Source: Cristatella mucedo
Lineage: Eukaryota > Bryozoa > Phylactolaemata > Cristatellidae
Assembly: GCA_009760855.2 (NCBI GenBank)
Contig: WPIO01000003.1
Coordinates: 10,991,001 to 11,055,000 of the forward strand
DNA: 64,000 nucleotides
Direction: 5' to 3'
Under the pieces are notes generated by a model. The model saw nothing but the letters and a program-made list of their open reading frames with translations. It did not search any database and was not told the origin of the DNA. The translations under genes and the position numbers were made by a program. Of this stretch, positions 29,901 to 40,440 are shown piece after piece. Each line of letters starts with the position of its first letter. Positions within the stretch are counted from its first letter, which is position 1.

Positions 29901-31896
29901 GCTAAGCTCAGCAGAAATTTACATAAATGGCTAGCAAGAGCTTTACCTTTACCTTTAACTGGTCGGCCGCCTCCATAGCCACCACGAGGCCCAGGGCCAC
30001 CAAAACCACGATCCTGTCGGTCATAAGGCCCCGGTCGATTTGGCCTAGATCCGTAGTAGGGTCCAGATTGGGGTGACATAGCTGCCTGAGCATCACTAAG
30101 ACAGCTTCGGAATATTTCGATGTACCTGCACCATTATTGAGAGCAGTGGGGTTAATCTCAGAACAAACTGCATTAACATGCAAAAAAAAATCTACAGAAT
30201 ATCAAACCAAACTGGTGGCAGCACATGCAACTTGTACCTGTGCCCAATCCTCTCCATGTGTTTCGCCGAAGCTTTATCAGAAATTTCCTGAGATGCAAAT
30301 TGCACATATGCATCGCCAGCTGTGCGGCCCTGATGATCGATGACCAAAGTGATGCCGTTTGGCACAATTTCATACCCTTAGACATAAAGAAGAAACGTAA
30401 CAATGCACAGCCAAAGTATTTAAAATTGTGCCATGCTGCTCTGAAGCAGACAGAAGCTTTGAGCATAAAAAACCTTTATGCAAAAGCAAGATTGATAAAC
30501 AGCGTGATTTTTCTCTACCGAAACAGCAACACTAGTGTTGGCCACAGCTATAGCATCATAAGCAAGTTTGCATACAAAATATCGGATCTCGGGTCCCACC
30601 GGTGTAAGAAATAGCGCCAAATAAGTTTAGAATAGTTGCAGGGCTATTTCAAATTCATAATTATCAAGAAATTGCTAGCCGTCATTTTTTTAAAGACTAG
30701 TACTGAAGCAACCAAAGCAAAATTGCCAATCGCTCATTAGATTAATGAACACAAGTAGCACTTTCAAGTTTTTTTGAAGCAATCAAGCATATAACCTTTA
30801 CAATTGCCTGAAACCTCTCGACAATTTCATTCCCTACCACAACAGGTTTTTAATAACATCATAATCAAATATACGAACATAAAATGTTAGTATACTGTTA
30901 CGTGTATTACTAAGTACATGTGTGAGGGAGGTACACTGGTATTTCAAGGTGTGTAATACCAACTCACAAAGGCAATTGTGGGGGTCAGTATATTCAACTA
31001 AACGAGTGACTGATTAATATCTACTAGAATGGCATGTTATTCTACTGCTAGCGATCAATAGACTATGGCAACTCTTTCACTTTGTTGTGTGAGATTAAAT
31101 CTGCTGGCTACCAAATTCCTAACGAAAGCCACTTAAACTTTTGAGTGCACTATGGAAAACTCCTGAATAGCTCCTAGATAGTCACTGGAGTGTTCTAGGT
31201 GGATATAGCAATAATTATATACATAGGTAGATGGGGATCTAGTAACTTGGGGCAATCATGTGAAGTATGAACTTAACTCGATCTAATAATGCATTACGCA
31301 AATGAAAAAGCATACGAGCATCTCTAGATGTAAACCTTACCGGAGAAGAACTGGGCGATCTCTTCCTTAGTGCAGCCAAATGGTAAGCCACGCAGGCGAA
31401 GAACAGCCTCGCCACGGCTCTGGGGTCTTGGAGGCCCACTCCTCTTCACTACGTACTCCATCTCACTTCTGCGAGATGGAAATACTGCAAATAATACAAG
31501 CGACGTCGTAACCATTTTTGCACGAACGAGTCAAGTCACGAGTCATCACCATTGACAGAACCTACCTTCTATATAGCGTTTTCCCATATGTCGATTGTTG
31601 TGCTTGCAAGCTCTTTCACGGTCTTCCTCAGATGCAAGTTCAACATAAGCTTCACCGCTCGGTCTCCCATCTCTGTTATAGGTGAAGTTAACACTACTCA
31701 CACCTCTAGCCAGACGACAATCTATAAAAAATATTCAATACAAAAAATGCAATACAAATTTTGGTTTGCACAAAGTGCTGTAGGTGAATACTTAAAAAGT
31801 GAAGCTACCTGAGAGGAAATTGACGACTTCGTCTTCAGTGGCCGACCATGGCAAGCCGCGAATGCGCACAAATATGCCGTCTTCTGAGTCGCCCAT
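26960..31896 (-). CDS. HNRNPH: hnRNP H/F-family RNA-binding protein, three qRRMs (complete, 8 exons)
   Basis: Minus-strand exons in order: 31896-31809, 31721-31566, 31484-31341, 30376-30238, 30125-29953, 28879-28541, 28445-28071, 27165-26960. All phases agree; 539 residues with stop TAA. The start ATG follows AGGAGGA and begins [20 protein letters not shown]. qRRM1 (about 6-83) contains [15 protein letters not shown]. qRRM2 (about 108-185) contains [20 protein letters not shown] and [11 protein letters not shown]. qRRM3 (about 283-357) contains [24 protein letters not shown] and HRYVELFL. In hnRNP H/F these degenerate RRMs bind G-runs in pre-mRNA and control splicing and polyadenylation. The inter-domain region is RGG/PPRG-rich. 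The tail from about 360 is glycine-rich with a pure glycine tract of about 19 and Gly-Tyr-Ser repeats ending NNYAAY, typical of low-complexity domains that drive condensation. Vertebrate hnRNP H is about 450 residues; the excess is glycine-rich sequence. Intron 5 has a duplicated donor. HNRNPH versus HNRNPF cannot be separated, since that split is vertebrate-specific. Confidence 0.95.
28275..28313. repeat. (CCA)n coding microsatellite encoding polyglycine
   Basis: Continuous CCA units, preceded by CTCCTCCTCC-type imperfect units, encode the glycine tract in exon 7 of the hnRNP H/F gene (GGT/GGA codons on the minus strand). The tract is likely length-variable. Opposite-strand ORFs rich in His, Thr or Val here are artefacts. 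Confidence 0.9.
31030..31180 (+). mobile_element. LINE 3' scrap in hnRNP H/F intron 3
   Basis: The segment TGTGAGATTAAATCTGCTGG, then GAGTGCACTATGGAAAACTC, parallels the terminal ORF2 part of the first LINE subfamily (compare 48740-48830). Confidence 0.55.
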
Positions 31897-32968
31897 TCCT
31901 CCTCGATCTACTAGAAACGAGCAATACTCCAGACTCGACAGCCATTTGCAGCTGCATTCACCGACAGCAAACGCTTCGCAAAGGCAAAAACAGCTACTTC
32001 CGCCAAATATGACTTCGAATAGACAGGCGCTAAGCGACAGAGTGTAGCCATAGGAACTACAAGATCGAAAACAGTAGACCGAAGATAAAGTTACAGGTGC
32101 ATAAATGAATTATATATGCCAGCGCAGGCAATACCAACCGCAAGCAACGCTCATGACCGACTACTGCGAGACGCCGAGTCACGGAACACCGTAACGCAAT
32201 GTGCAGCGCAACAACACGCCGATGGCCTCAACGTTTTCGGGAGAGGCAGTATTAAAAACAGAAACGCGAGTCACGCGATGCAGATATACAGTTCGCCTCC
32301 ATACGCTCGTCCACTGACAAAGGAAAGTAGCGACACTGACACCCTAAACTGCCACCCGTGAACACCCGCAAACTAACTTCAATCACATTGATCGTCAATA
32401 AAATACGATTGCAATGAAAAATCCGCGATCATTTCACTAAATTCATCGTACCCGGAGCCTTTAGGCTAATCGAATCCACCAACACCGAACGCCCGCGCTC
32501 ACGAGCCGGGTAATGGAGGATACGAAATGCAATCTGTGGGGGGGATCCGCCGAGTCTAACGACCGCTTATAATCCAAAAAATATATAAATTTAATAAAAT
32601 GTCATATAAGAATTTAATAGATTTAATTTATGTCTCTTGTACTTAGTAAAGATACGCGACTTATTTGCCATAGAGGCTGTAGAGCGCCACCTAGCATCGT
32701 TAGCGCCGTAGTGGTTCCGCCTGCAGTTATGTGCATATCTATGGCTGTAGGTTCCGGTCAGCCTGCTTAGTCAGCGTCCGCCTACATTCTTTAATTCTGA
32801 AAGCGCACGACGAAAGCCATAGAGGCCCGGTTTTGACAGCGTAAAGACGAAGCAGATGTGTGACTATATTACTTGAATGAGTCTTGTGTACCTGGGGAGC
32901 CTTAGGAGCTTTATGTACCTGTAGTGTACTAATCAAACTCAGCAAATAAAAGTGAGAAGCATAGCTGA
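31897..32968. promoter_or_regulatory. Probable promoter region of the hnRNP H/F gene
   Basis: Immediately upstream of the hnRNP H/F start, relatively CpG-containing up to about 32560, then AT-rich. No clear TATA box or repeat is visible. A small ORF runs away from it on the plus strand at 32969, so a bidirectional promoter is possible but unproven. Confidence 0.35.
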
Positions 32969-33121
32969 ATGGCGAGCAGTAAACAAGTTAAAAACAAGAA
33001 ATTTGCAGCGATTAAGTCCGAATCGGTAACAGGCGACAAAAAATCACAGCTTAATGCACAGTTTATCTTACCTGACAATTTCATGAGAAGTCCCTCGAGT
33101 CCTACTGATTTTTCGACTTAA
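32969..33121 (+). CDS. Small unidentified ORF (50 aa) divergent from hnRNP H/F
   Basis: ATG to TAA ORF starting MASSKQVKNKKFAAIKSES, then VTGDKKSQLNAQF, lysine- and serine-rich and hydrophilic. The codon at SES|GTA could instead be a splice donor (TCG|gtaaca), making this a first exon. I recognise no family, and no downstream exon was found. It could be chance. Confidence 0.2.
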   Translation: MASSKQVKNKKFAAIKSESVTGDKKSQLNAQFILPDNFMRSPSSPTDFST

Positions 33122-33492
33122 CTTTTACTATGGGCTGTTGTAACAGCACGTGCGACTTGACTTTGGCTCATTGTTCAGCGGACACCTATCTTTCAGGGAG
33201 GAACTGCAACCTTGGGTTCAATAAATGGTCGTTTCTTATCTTAACTTTTTAGTTCTAACTGTCCAGCGAATTGGCAATTGGCGCTCCATATGTCCATTGT
33301 AAAGGCTGTCTTTGGTAGCCTCTTGTGCATGAATGAAACTCATGACCAACGTCTCTCGGCATGCTAGAGAACAGCTCGCGAACAGCTTAAAAGCTATGGG
33401 CTCAGCATTCACTACTATCGTCAGTTTTTAAAAACTCTACTTAATCGCTAAGGATTCCTGGGACCTAGGAAATGGTTGAGAGAGTCTACTTA

Positions 33493-33590
33493 GTAATAAT
33501 AATAAAAATCATCATCATCATCGCCATGGGAATTTATGTAGAGCCCATACAAGAGAAGTAAATCATCTCTTTCTAGACACTGTTGTAGGG
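33493..33590 (-). mobile_element. LINE/SINE 3' end fragment
   Basis: (AAT)n, a (CAT)n run, then a divergent version of the terminal motif (GTAGAGCCCATACAAGAG, AATCATCTCTTTCTAGACAC). Bases 33590-34130 downstream are GC-rich unique sequence without a recognisable gene. Confidence 0.5.
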
Positions 33591-34149
33591 GCTCCCGTGC
33601 GAGCAGCGGCGGCGCGAAGCCACACCCCCGCCACAAGCGAGTGGCGGTACTGACGACGACGGCTGCGTCGTATCATACGCAGGCAACGCGAGCGAGCGAA
33701 GCGTTCATACGGATGTAGTGGTAGTACCCGTCACGAAAGCATAACTCCGGAGCACCAGTAGGGAAGAGAAAGATGAGCAAGAAGGGGAGAGCGAGAGCGA
33801 GTGGACAGAGTCCACACAGGCCGGCGGGCAAGCAGAAAGCTGGGCGCTGCAGGACTAGCGGGTCACGCGACCGCACCTGAACCGTCGCAATCTAAATTCA
33901 GCTTAGTCAGCCGATACTGTCCGACTGCAGGGCCTAATGAGGCGGTACTTAGCGCGCCCGCTGGCCGGGCGGAGTGGTATGAGTCCGGTTGGGGAGGAAC
34001 AACGTTGTGGGCGTGGCCACTCCCGCACTGTAACTGGGCATGTAAGGAGGCATTCGAATGTTTAGTGATAAGATGCAGCATGAGTGCTTGCAGTTTGAGA
34101 TAACATGCATGATGTCAGAACTCATAAGCGCTCAAATAAAAATTCACAC

Positions 34150-34700
34150 AGACGGCAAATGATGTGATTAACAAGTGGGCCTGTAGCTTCTTTAAATGTG
34201 GTCAGGTCAGGGGGTGAATGTTGAACTCACTCACGACCTCCATCATGACATTCCCTGACTTGACCACATTTAAAAAAAAATTAAAAGCGCACCTATTTAT
34301 GACACCCGTTAGTGAGTCCCTGTGATGTGTTCTTTATGTGCTTATGCGTGCCAACACTGTTGCATGCTGCCACTAATCACAATTGCATGCTGACCCTGTG
34401 CATGTCACCCCTAACCAAGTTATTCATGCTGTTTCTCAAGCATGATACCACTCACCATTCGATCGTGTCTCCTTTGCAGCAATTGTAAAGCGCCTAGAAA
34501 GAGATTGAGTTCTCTGAAGGCGCTTTGTCAAGTGTATTATTATTATTTTTCTTATGACGTCAGTCGCGAGTGAGTTCCACGCTTTGAGAGCATATAAACT
34601 AAAGGCACAGTCTCCAAAGGATTTGAGATTTGTTTGAGGCACAACTAAATGACTTGAGTCAGAAGGGAGGATTTTATTATATCTAGCCTGAATGAGAAGT
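34150..34700. mobile_element. Mosaic of LINE 3' fragments in opposite orientations
   Basis: 34192-34222 is the minus-oriented end of the second LINE subfamily (TTTAAATGTGGTCAGGTCAG). 34249-34545 is the plus-oriented copy (CCCTGACTTGACCACATTTA, then GCGCCTAGAAAGAGATTGAG and an ATT tail). 34555-34700 is minus-oriented again (GAGTTCCACGCTTTGAGAGC). The first two form an inverted repeat with a short spacer. Confidence 0.7.
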
Positions 34701-34739
34701 AATTCGCATCGGTATTCCAGATCTAGAGAGAATGAAGGG

Positions 34740-35560
34740 ACCTAAAGGTGAGTAGCAAAACTTCGAAGTCACTGAGCTGCTTTAAGGGGGCACGCCACTG
34801 CAGGTGAGTGAGGCATGGCATAATGCGGCAGTTGAATCCGCAACAGATATAATGCAATTTAATGTATCTCCGTCTGTAACTCCACAAAGTCATAAAGACC
34901 ATGTGGGTATTTCGCAGGAGAGTTTTGTATAGTGCACTCACAGCCTAAGCGGCTTTCGGTTCGCATTCGGTAGCCAACAGACTTCGTCTCACGTAACAAA
35001 AAAAAGTGGGAAGCAAAGCTGAGTCGGGAGAGCAGTTGAGGTAGTGAAAAGCATAGAAGTAGCAGCTCACGACCGCTGAAAAGGATGAGCCATAGTCGGC
35101 AGTAGGAGAGTAGTTTTCATTGCGTAAGAATTGTGGAAGTGAGTTCCACAGTCTAGTACCTGCAGAGCTAAAGCTTCTGTCGCCAACTGTCTTTAAGCGG
35201 AGGAATGGGACAGCTAATTTATTGTCCACACAGGACCTGAGGGCACGAACAGGCTGAAACTGATGCAGCAGTTCAGCTAGGTACGAAGGAGCCAAGCCGT
35301 GGCGGGCCTTGTGGGTCAGCGTAAGAACTTTGCTCTGTATCCTTTGCTCAACCGGCATCCATCATAGCTCTTTCAGCAAAGGAAGCACGTGCTCAAACCG
35401 CTGGGACTTGAAGACTAGCCTTGCAGCCATATTCATAGTCCGCTGTAGTGGCATAATAGCTTTCTTTGGTAGCCCAGCCAAAAGGAAATTACAATAATCA
35501 TGCCAAGACAGAACTAAAGAGCTAGTTAAAAATTTTTACAAGCCGCTGTGGGAGATGGCT
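34740..35560 (-). mobile_element. LINE ORF2 C-terminus, first subfamily, young copy
   Basis: A 137-residue open frame (35358-34945) includes MPVEQRIQSKVLTLTHKARH, APSYLAELLHQFQPVRALRS and SFSSAGTRLWNSLPQFLR. The flanks continue 5' (KAIMPLQRTMNMAARLVF-like) and 3'. It is almost identical to the plus-strand copy at 37060-37815, indicating recent activity or duplication. Confidence 0.85.
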
Positions 35561-35974
35561 CCTAATCATAAAACTAGATGCAGATTTCTGCACTTATTGT
35601 AATCGTCTTATTATACAGGTAGGAATATCTGCGAATATTGAGTTATAGACGTATATAAACAGGATGTCACAAACCCACGGACCAATTTGAATTTGGTATT
35701 ATTGTCTAAGCAGGGCTGAATTTTTGAAATGGTGCTTTGCTGAAAGTAGGCCGCAGCTAATGACATTTAGTGAAAGGCTGCTTCGGAACATGACATGCAG
35801 ATTATGGAAAGATGCTACCGCTTCCAGTGCTTCCGCTTCCGGACTAGTTGATTATTGAAAAGCTGCTAGATTTGCGTACAGTATGTTTTACAGTTTCGCT
35901 GCTGTGTTTTGTGTTTACAATTTTTGCTAAACAGCCGGTGCATTATTTTTAATTCGAAACCACTACATTTGTAG

Positions 35975-36480
35975 ACGAATACCAATCAAGATCCTGAAAG
36001 AAAAAAGCTGAAAGGAAAAGGCGGTTCTCGCCAGCTACAGCGTGCCGGAGTGTCACCGGAAGAGGCTGCTACTAAACGGCGTCCGCTAACCATTCGATCG
36101 TGCTTCCTTTGAAGCAAATGTAAAGTTCCTAGAATGAAGTTCCAAGAATGAGATTAAGATCTCTGAGGGCGCTATATCCAATTTACTATTATTATTACTG
36201 CAGAAGCTGAAAGAAAGAGACGTTCTCGTCAGCAACAGCACGCCGAAAAGTCTGTTGAAGGAGAAGCAGCGCGAGGAATTCACAAAGAGCTCGAATCCGC
36301 TCGTCAGTTCGAACAACGTCAGCCGAGAAGGCTGAGAGCGTTCGTCAGCGGCGCCAGCAACAACGTGCCGGAGAGACCGAGGAAAAAGCAGAAGCCCGGC
36401 GGCCCGAATTCGCCAGTCAAAATTCTCCCGTCACACTTGCCTGGCTGAAACCTAGTATACACTGTGCATGCACAGGTACG
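35975..36480 (+). pseudogene. STPR-like Arg/Gln/Glu-rich coding remnant, split by a LINE 3' end
   Basis: The left half (35975-36084) follows an acceptor-like TTTGTAG and encodes TNTNQDPERKKLKGKGGSRQ, then LQRAGVSPEEAATKRRP. After an inserted LINE 3' end the right half (36201-36480) encodes ERKRRSRQQQHAEKSVEGEA and, in a shifted frame, AESVRQRRQQQRAGETEEKA, then EARRPEFASQNSP. It ends at a donor-like ACAG|gtacgtg. Repeating RxRRxxQxxRAxExxEExAxxR units resemble the STPR repeat found in some animal proteins and at the N-terminus of Helitron-type Pif1 helicase ORFs. Whether it is transposon-derived or a broken host exon cannot be told. Confidence 0.45.
36085..36200 (+). mobile_element. LINE 3' end inserted into the STPR-like remnant
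   Basis: Starts CTAACCATTCGATCGTGCTT, continues with AAATGTAAAGTTCCTAGAAT and GAGGGCGCTATATCCAATTT, and ends in ATTATTATTACTG. Its removal brings the two coding halves together, which supports secondary insertion. Confidence 0.65.
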
Positions 36481-37059
36481 TGTCATTGATACTCTTCAAG
36501 ACTGACTCGTACCGGTGCCAGTTTATAGCCCAACTGATTCCTTAAGATCCGAGCACAACTCGCTACCTAACCGCTAATTTGCCATTGCGTCAAACGGACA
36601 ATTTCGAAAGAAAATCGTCTTGGTTTAGCTTCTTCCGAAATTTAGAGATGCTCATCCTACGAGTAAGATACAAATGGCGTACGCGAAGGGGCACGGGAGC
36701 AGAGGGGTTTTAGCTAGCCCAGCCCCACCCCACACACAACCCCCCCCTAGTGCCGGATGGGCTGCCCAGCCAAAAATGCTCCCCTGGAGACCCGACAGCC
36801 CAGGTTGCGCGGGTGGCTATCGGTCTTTCCTGGGCGAGGCGACCGCGCTTGGAGAGCGGCTGCGGAGGCGTGTACATTCTAAACTAAACCTGCGGCGGGG
36901 GGGGGGGGGGCCAGGCGTCCCCGAATCGCTCGCCTCGGGACTTATAGGTCACGTGGGTCTTCGCATACCTTGCGGCCGTTGGACCTAAGCAGCGGACCCT
37001 CGAGCCGCGCCGAGCGTCGGTCAGGCTCTCCTGAAATGAGAAACATTTGACCAGAGCTT

Positions 37060-37815
37060 TGGACAGAGTGCCTTTGCTGCTAGCGACCTCTGCTACTGCC
37101 TGCGTCCGATCCCTATCCAAGATTGGACGCTGTCTTCCACAGTGGCTTGCAAAAAATGTAACTAGCTCCTTAGTTCTGTCTTGGCTTGATTATTGTAATT
37201 CCCTTTTGGCTGGGCTACCAAAGAAAGCAATTAGACCACTGCAGCTGACTATGAATATGGCTGCAAGGCTAGTCTTCAAGTCCCAGAGGTTTGAGCAAGT
37301 GTCTCCTTTGCTAAAAGAGCTAGGACGGATGCCGGTTGAGCGACGGATACAGAGCAAGGTCCTTACGCTGACCCACAAGGCCCGCCACGGCTTGGCTCCT
37401 TCGTACCTAGCTGAACTGTTGCATCAGTTTCAGCCTGTTCGCGCCCTCAGGTCCTGTGTGGACAATAAATTAGCTGTTCCATTCCATTCCTCAGCTTAAT
37501 GACCGTTGGCGACAGAAGCTTTAGCTCTGCAGGTCCTAGACTGTGGAACTCACTTCCACAATTCTTACGAAATGACAACTACTCTCCTGCTTCCGACTAT
37601 GGCTCATCCTTTTCAGCGATCCTGAGCTGCTACTTTCATGCTACTCACTACCTCAACTGCTCTCCTGACTCTGCTATGCTTCCCACTTTCTCTTTGTTTA
37701 GTGAGACGAAGTCTGTTGGCTACCGAATGCGAACCGAAAGCCGCTTAGGCTGTGAGTGCACTATACAAAACTCTCCTGCGAAATGCCCACATGGTCTTTA
37801 TGACTTTGTGGAGTT
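37060..37815 (+). mobile_element. LINE ORF2 C-terminus, first subfamily, young copy
   Basis: Open frames of 150 and 154 residues encode SLSKIGRCLPQWLAKNVTSS, PVERRIQSKVLTLTHKARHG, LAPSYLAELLHQFQPVRAL and SFSSAGPRLWNSLPQFLRND, ending ESRLGCECTIQNSPAKC. A single frame break near 37499 separates them. It is the inverted twin of 34740-35560. Confidence 0.85.
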
Positions 37816-38734
37816 ACAGACGGAGATACAATGCTGTGGCCGCGAGACTCTCACTCTCACTGGGAAGCTTCGGCATCTCGGAGTGTGCAACGTGCAAAGA
37901 CCCCCGAAGCCAAATGCCCTATGCCCAACGACGAGTAACGACACAGCGCTCGAGATATTCTGATTTCGCATCGCTAAGGAAAACATAGCGCACCCAATAG
38001 CCTTCGTATTCCGTCTAATACAGCAATCGACTTCCAACAGACTCGCTCGGAGGATTGCCGAAGCTCCCGCTAGGACTCACCGACCGGCAGACCGTTACTC
38101 CAAAAGAGCGAGAGCGGTCAGGCCCATGCACTGTGTAATGGCCAGGTCTAAAGTCACACGATGGTCTCGTTCATACGTAATCATAAATCGCACTGCTCAT
38201 AAGGCTCTGCTTATCGCGGCCATATATTAAGCGGCTCTCAGTTATAATCCAGCGGTCTAGCTCGTCTTTTGTAATCGAGATTCGGCAGCCAAGCTCATGC
38301 ACAGTTCATTATCGCGGGGCATTGCAGCCGCGAAACTTCAAGCTGATTTTGAGTAAAGAGGGAGCTTCTAACGTGTTAGAAGGCATTTCCGAAGGCAGCG
38401 TACTCGCAGTCGATGTGTAGTTTTAGGCTTTTATAATGTGACTGCGACACATCTTTTTTCAATCCAGCCTTGTCTGTCTTTCATTCAGCTAGACAGTATG
38501 TGAGTATAATAGACAATGTCCATCGATGCTCATAGGAGAATATCATAAGAGAATATCAGTCTTTCGAAACGCCGAGAACCATTAACTTAGTGAGAATCGG
38601 AACAGTAAGTCTAATTCTTTGGCTTTTACAACAGCGATTCCGCAACCGTAGCATGGTCGTGTGTTGACGTGCATGTGCAGGAAGACCGGGATATTATATT
38701 CTCCAGGTTGCAAAGTCAATGGCATCCTCGCTGG

Positions 38735-38895
38735 CCGTGATAGCCCAACAGATAAGGTGCTCGCTCTTCGCGACCGAGGTTGTGGGTCCAAATCCTGCAG
38801 TTTTACGATGCAGTATTGGCAACTGCAAGCTGTGGTGGTGGTAGCTGATAAGGCTCTTCTGCCGCCATACAAATGAGGCTCTTAAATAAGCTAAC
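38735..38895 (+). mobile_element. SINE family B
   Basis: Head GATAGCCCAACAGATAAGGT and GCTCGCTCTTCGCGACCG, B box GGTTGTGGGTCCAAATCCTG, tail CATACAAATGAGGCTCTTAA. The head shows what the tRNA-like 5' end of family B looks like. Confidence 0.7.
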
Positions 38896-39315
38896 ATCCT
38901 AGGAGAAGGCACTAAGGTATTATTATATGCGGAATATGGAGCTTCATTGAATAAACAAAAGAAGGGAAATATCATGGACACTTAGAACTCGGTAGATACG
39001 GGAGATAGACAAGCCATCCGCTCTGTCATTATAAAGCATCAGGATATGATGCATGGCCATGTCATTGCATTGCACATCATTGCAGAAGCAAGTGTCCCCC
39101 ATCGGGCACGTACTGAGAGTTTGCAGCAGTCGCATTACTCGTAGCCCAGACACAATCAGCAGCACCATGGCAGGATAGTAACGCAGCTGGTCCAGCATCA
39201 GAGCTGCAGTCCATAACATCGACAGTTTGCACTACAGCACCCCCGAAGCAAACTACAACATTTCTGGGCTTCACGGTGGCTATAAACTGCACAAGAAAAA
39301 TGACCGTTTCATTAT

Positions 39316-39470
39316 AATAATAATAATACACTTGATAAAGCGCTCTCAGAGAAATTAATCTCTTTGTAGGCGCTTTACATTTGCTGCAAAGTGAAACGCG
39401 ATTGAAGGGTGAGTAATATCGTGCTTGATAAACAACATGAATAATATGGTTAGGGGTGACATGCACAGGG
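39316..39470 (-). mobile_element. LINE 3' end fragment, second subfamily
   Basis: AATAATAATAATACACTTG, then AATCTCTTTGTAGGCGCTTT and AATATGGTTAGGGGTGACAT, the reverse complement of the terminal 3' region. Confidence 0.65.
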
Positions 39471-40248
39471 CATTCCTTACATCTTCAGAGAAAGCCAGGA
39501 TATCGAACTCCTTCTGCACGTTATCAGTAGCCATTTTCATGCTCTGGCAAAGCCGCATCAAGACCGTACAGCTTGCTCTCGTGGAATACTTATTAAAATA
39601 CTAGCCGTCTTTTGGGCCCGAGTTCAACTCCAAAGACCCGCCATTAGGCACATGCCTGCTTTTCTAGAAGGGCATCGCTGTAAAGTCGAGCGAGGCTCAT
39701 ACATGCAAAAACGTCTGCTTGCTGGCTGAGCCTTATTTACTACCAAGTAGTATGCTTTCTTCCAATTCGGCGGATCAGGCACTGAGCGCTTAGCGGTATG
39801 GGGCGTGATTGGCCTCGGTTGGCCGGCGCTGTGCTTCCAGACTGTCGACTCATAGGAGCATATAAGTGTGAAGCCACGGTCGTGTTTAAGAAACGCCACT
39901 TGTTGCACTAGCAGAATGGTTGTCCGTTCCGCCAATATGGCTGTGCTCTGCCTTCCGCATGCCTTTATCATCTTCCTACGGAATTGAGATAAAGGCGCAC
40001 TGATAAGGAATGAGCTCTTACGTAGTCTTAATGAGCTGTTCGCGTTTGAGCGACCGAGTCACCGAATTCTCGCGTATTCTTCACGATGCACATCTTTTAG
40101 GGAGAAGCGATAATAGTGTTCTTTTTTCTGCCAAGGTTTTGCAGAAGCATACAAAAAATTCCAGACTATTACGAGTGTAGACCAAGGAAAAGCCAAAAGC
40201 AACGATACTTATGAGAGCGCTAGCCGTACAGAAGAGCCCACGCTAGAC

Positions 40249-40440
40249 AAACGAGAGAGTGAGACAGACAGAAAGACAGACAGAGACGTCGAGAGAGACA
40301 GACAGACAGAGACGGTGAGGAACAGACAGACAGACAGAGAAAGACAAAGAGAGAGCGAGAGAGAGGCAGACAGACAGAGACAGACAGCCAGAAAGTGAGA
40401 GAGAGATAGAGAGGGAGGAGGGGGTAGGCAAGGATGGAGA
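40249..40440. repeat. GA/CAGA-rich simple repeat
   Basis: Imperfect GAGA, CAGA and AAAGACAGA units. Serine/leucine-rich ORFs on the minus strand are repeat artefacts. The surrounding 39600-41600 shows no repeat family or gene I recognise. Confidence 0.9.
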
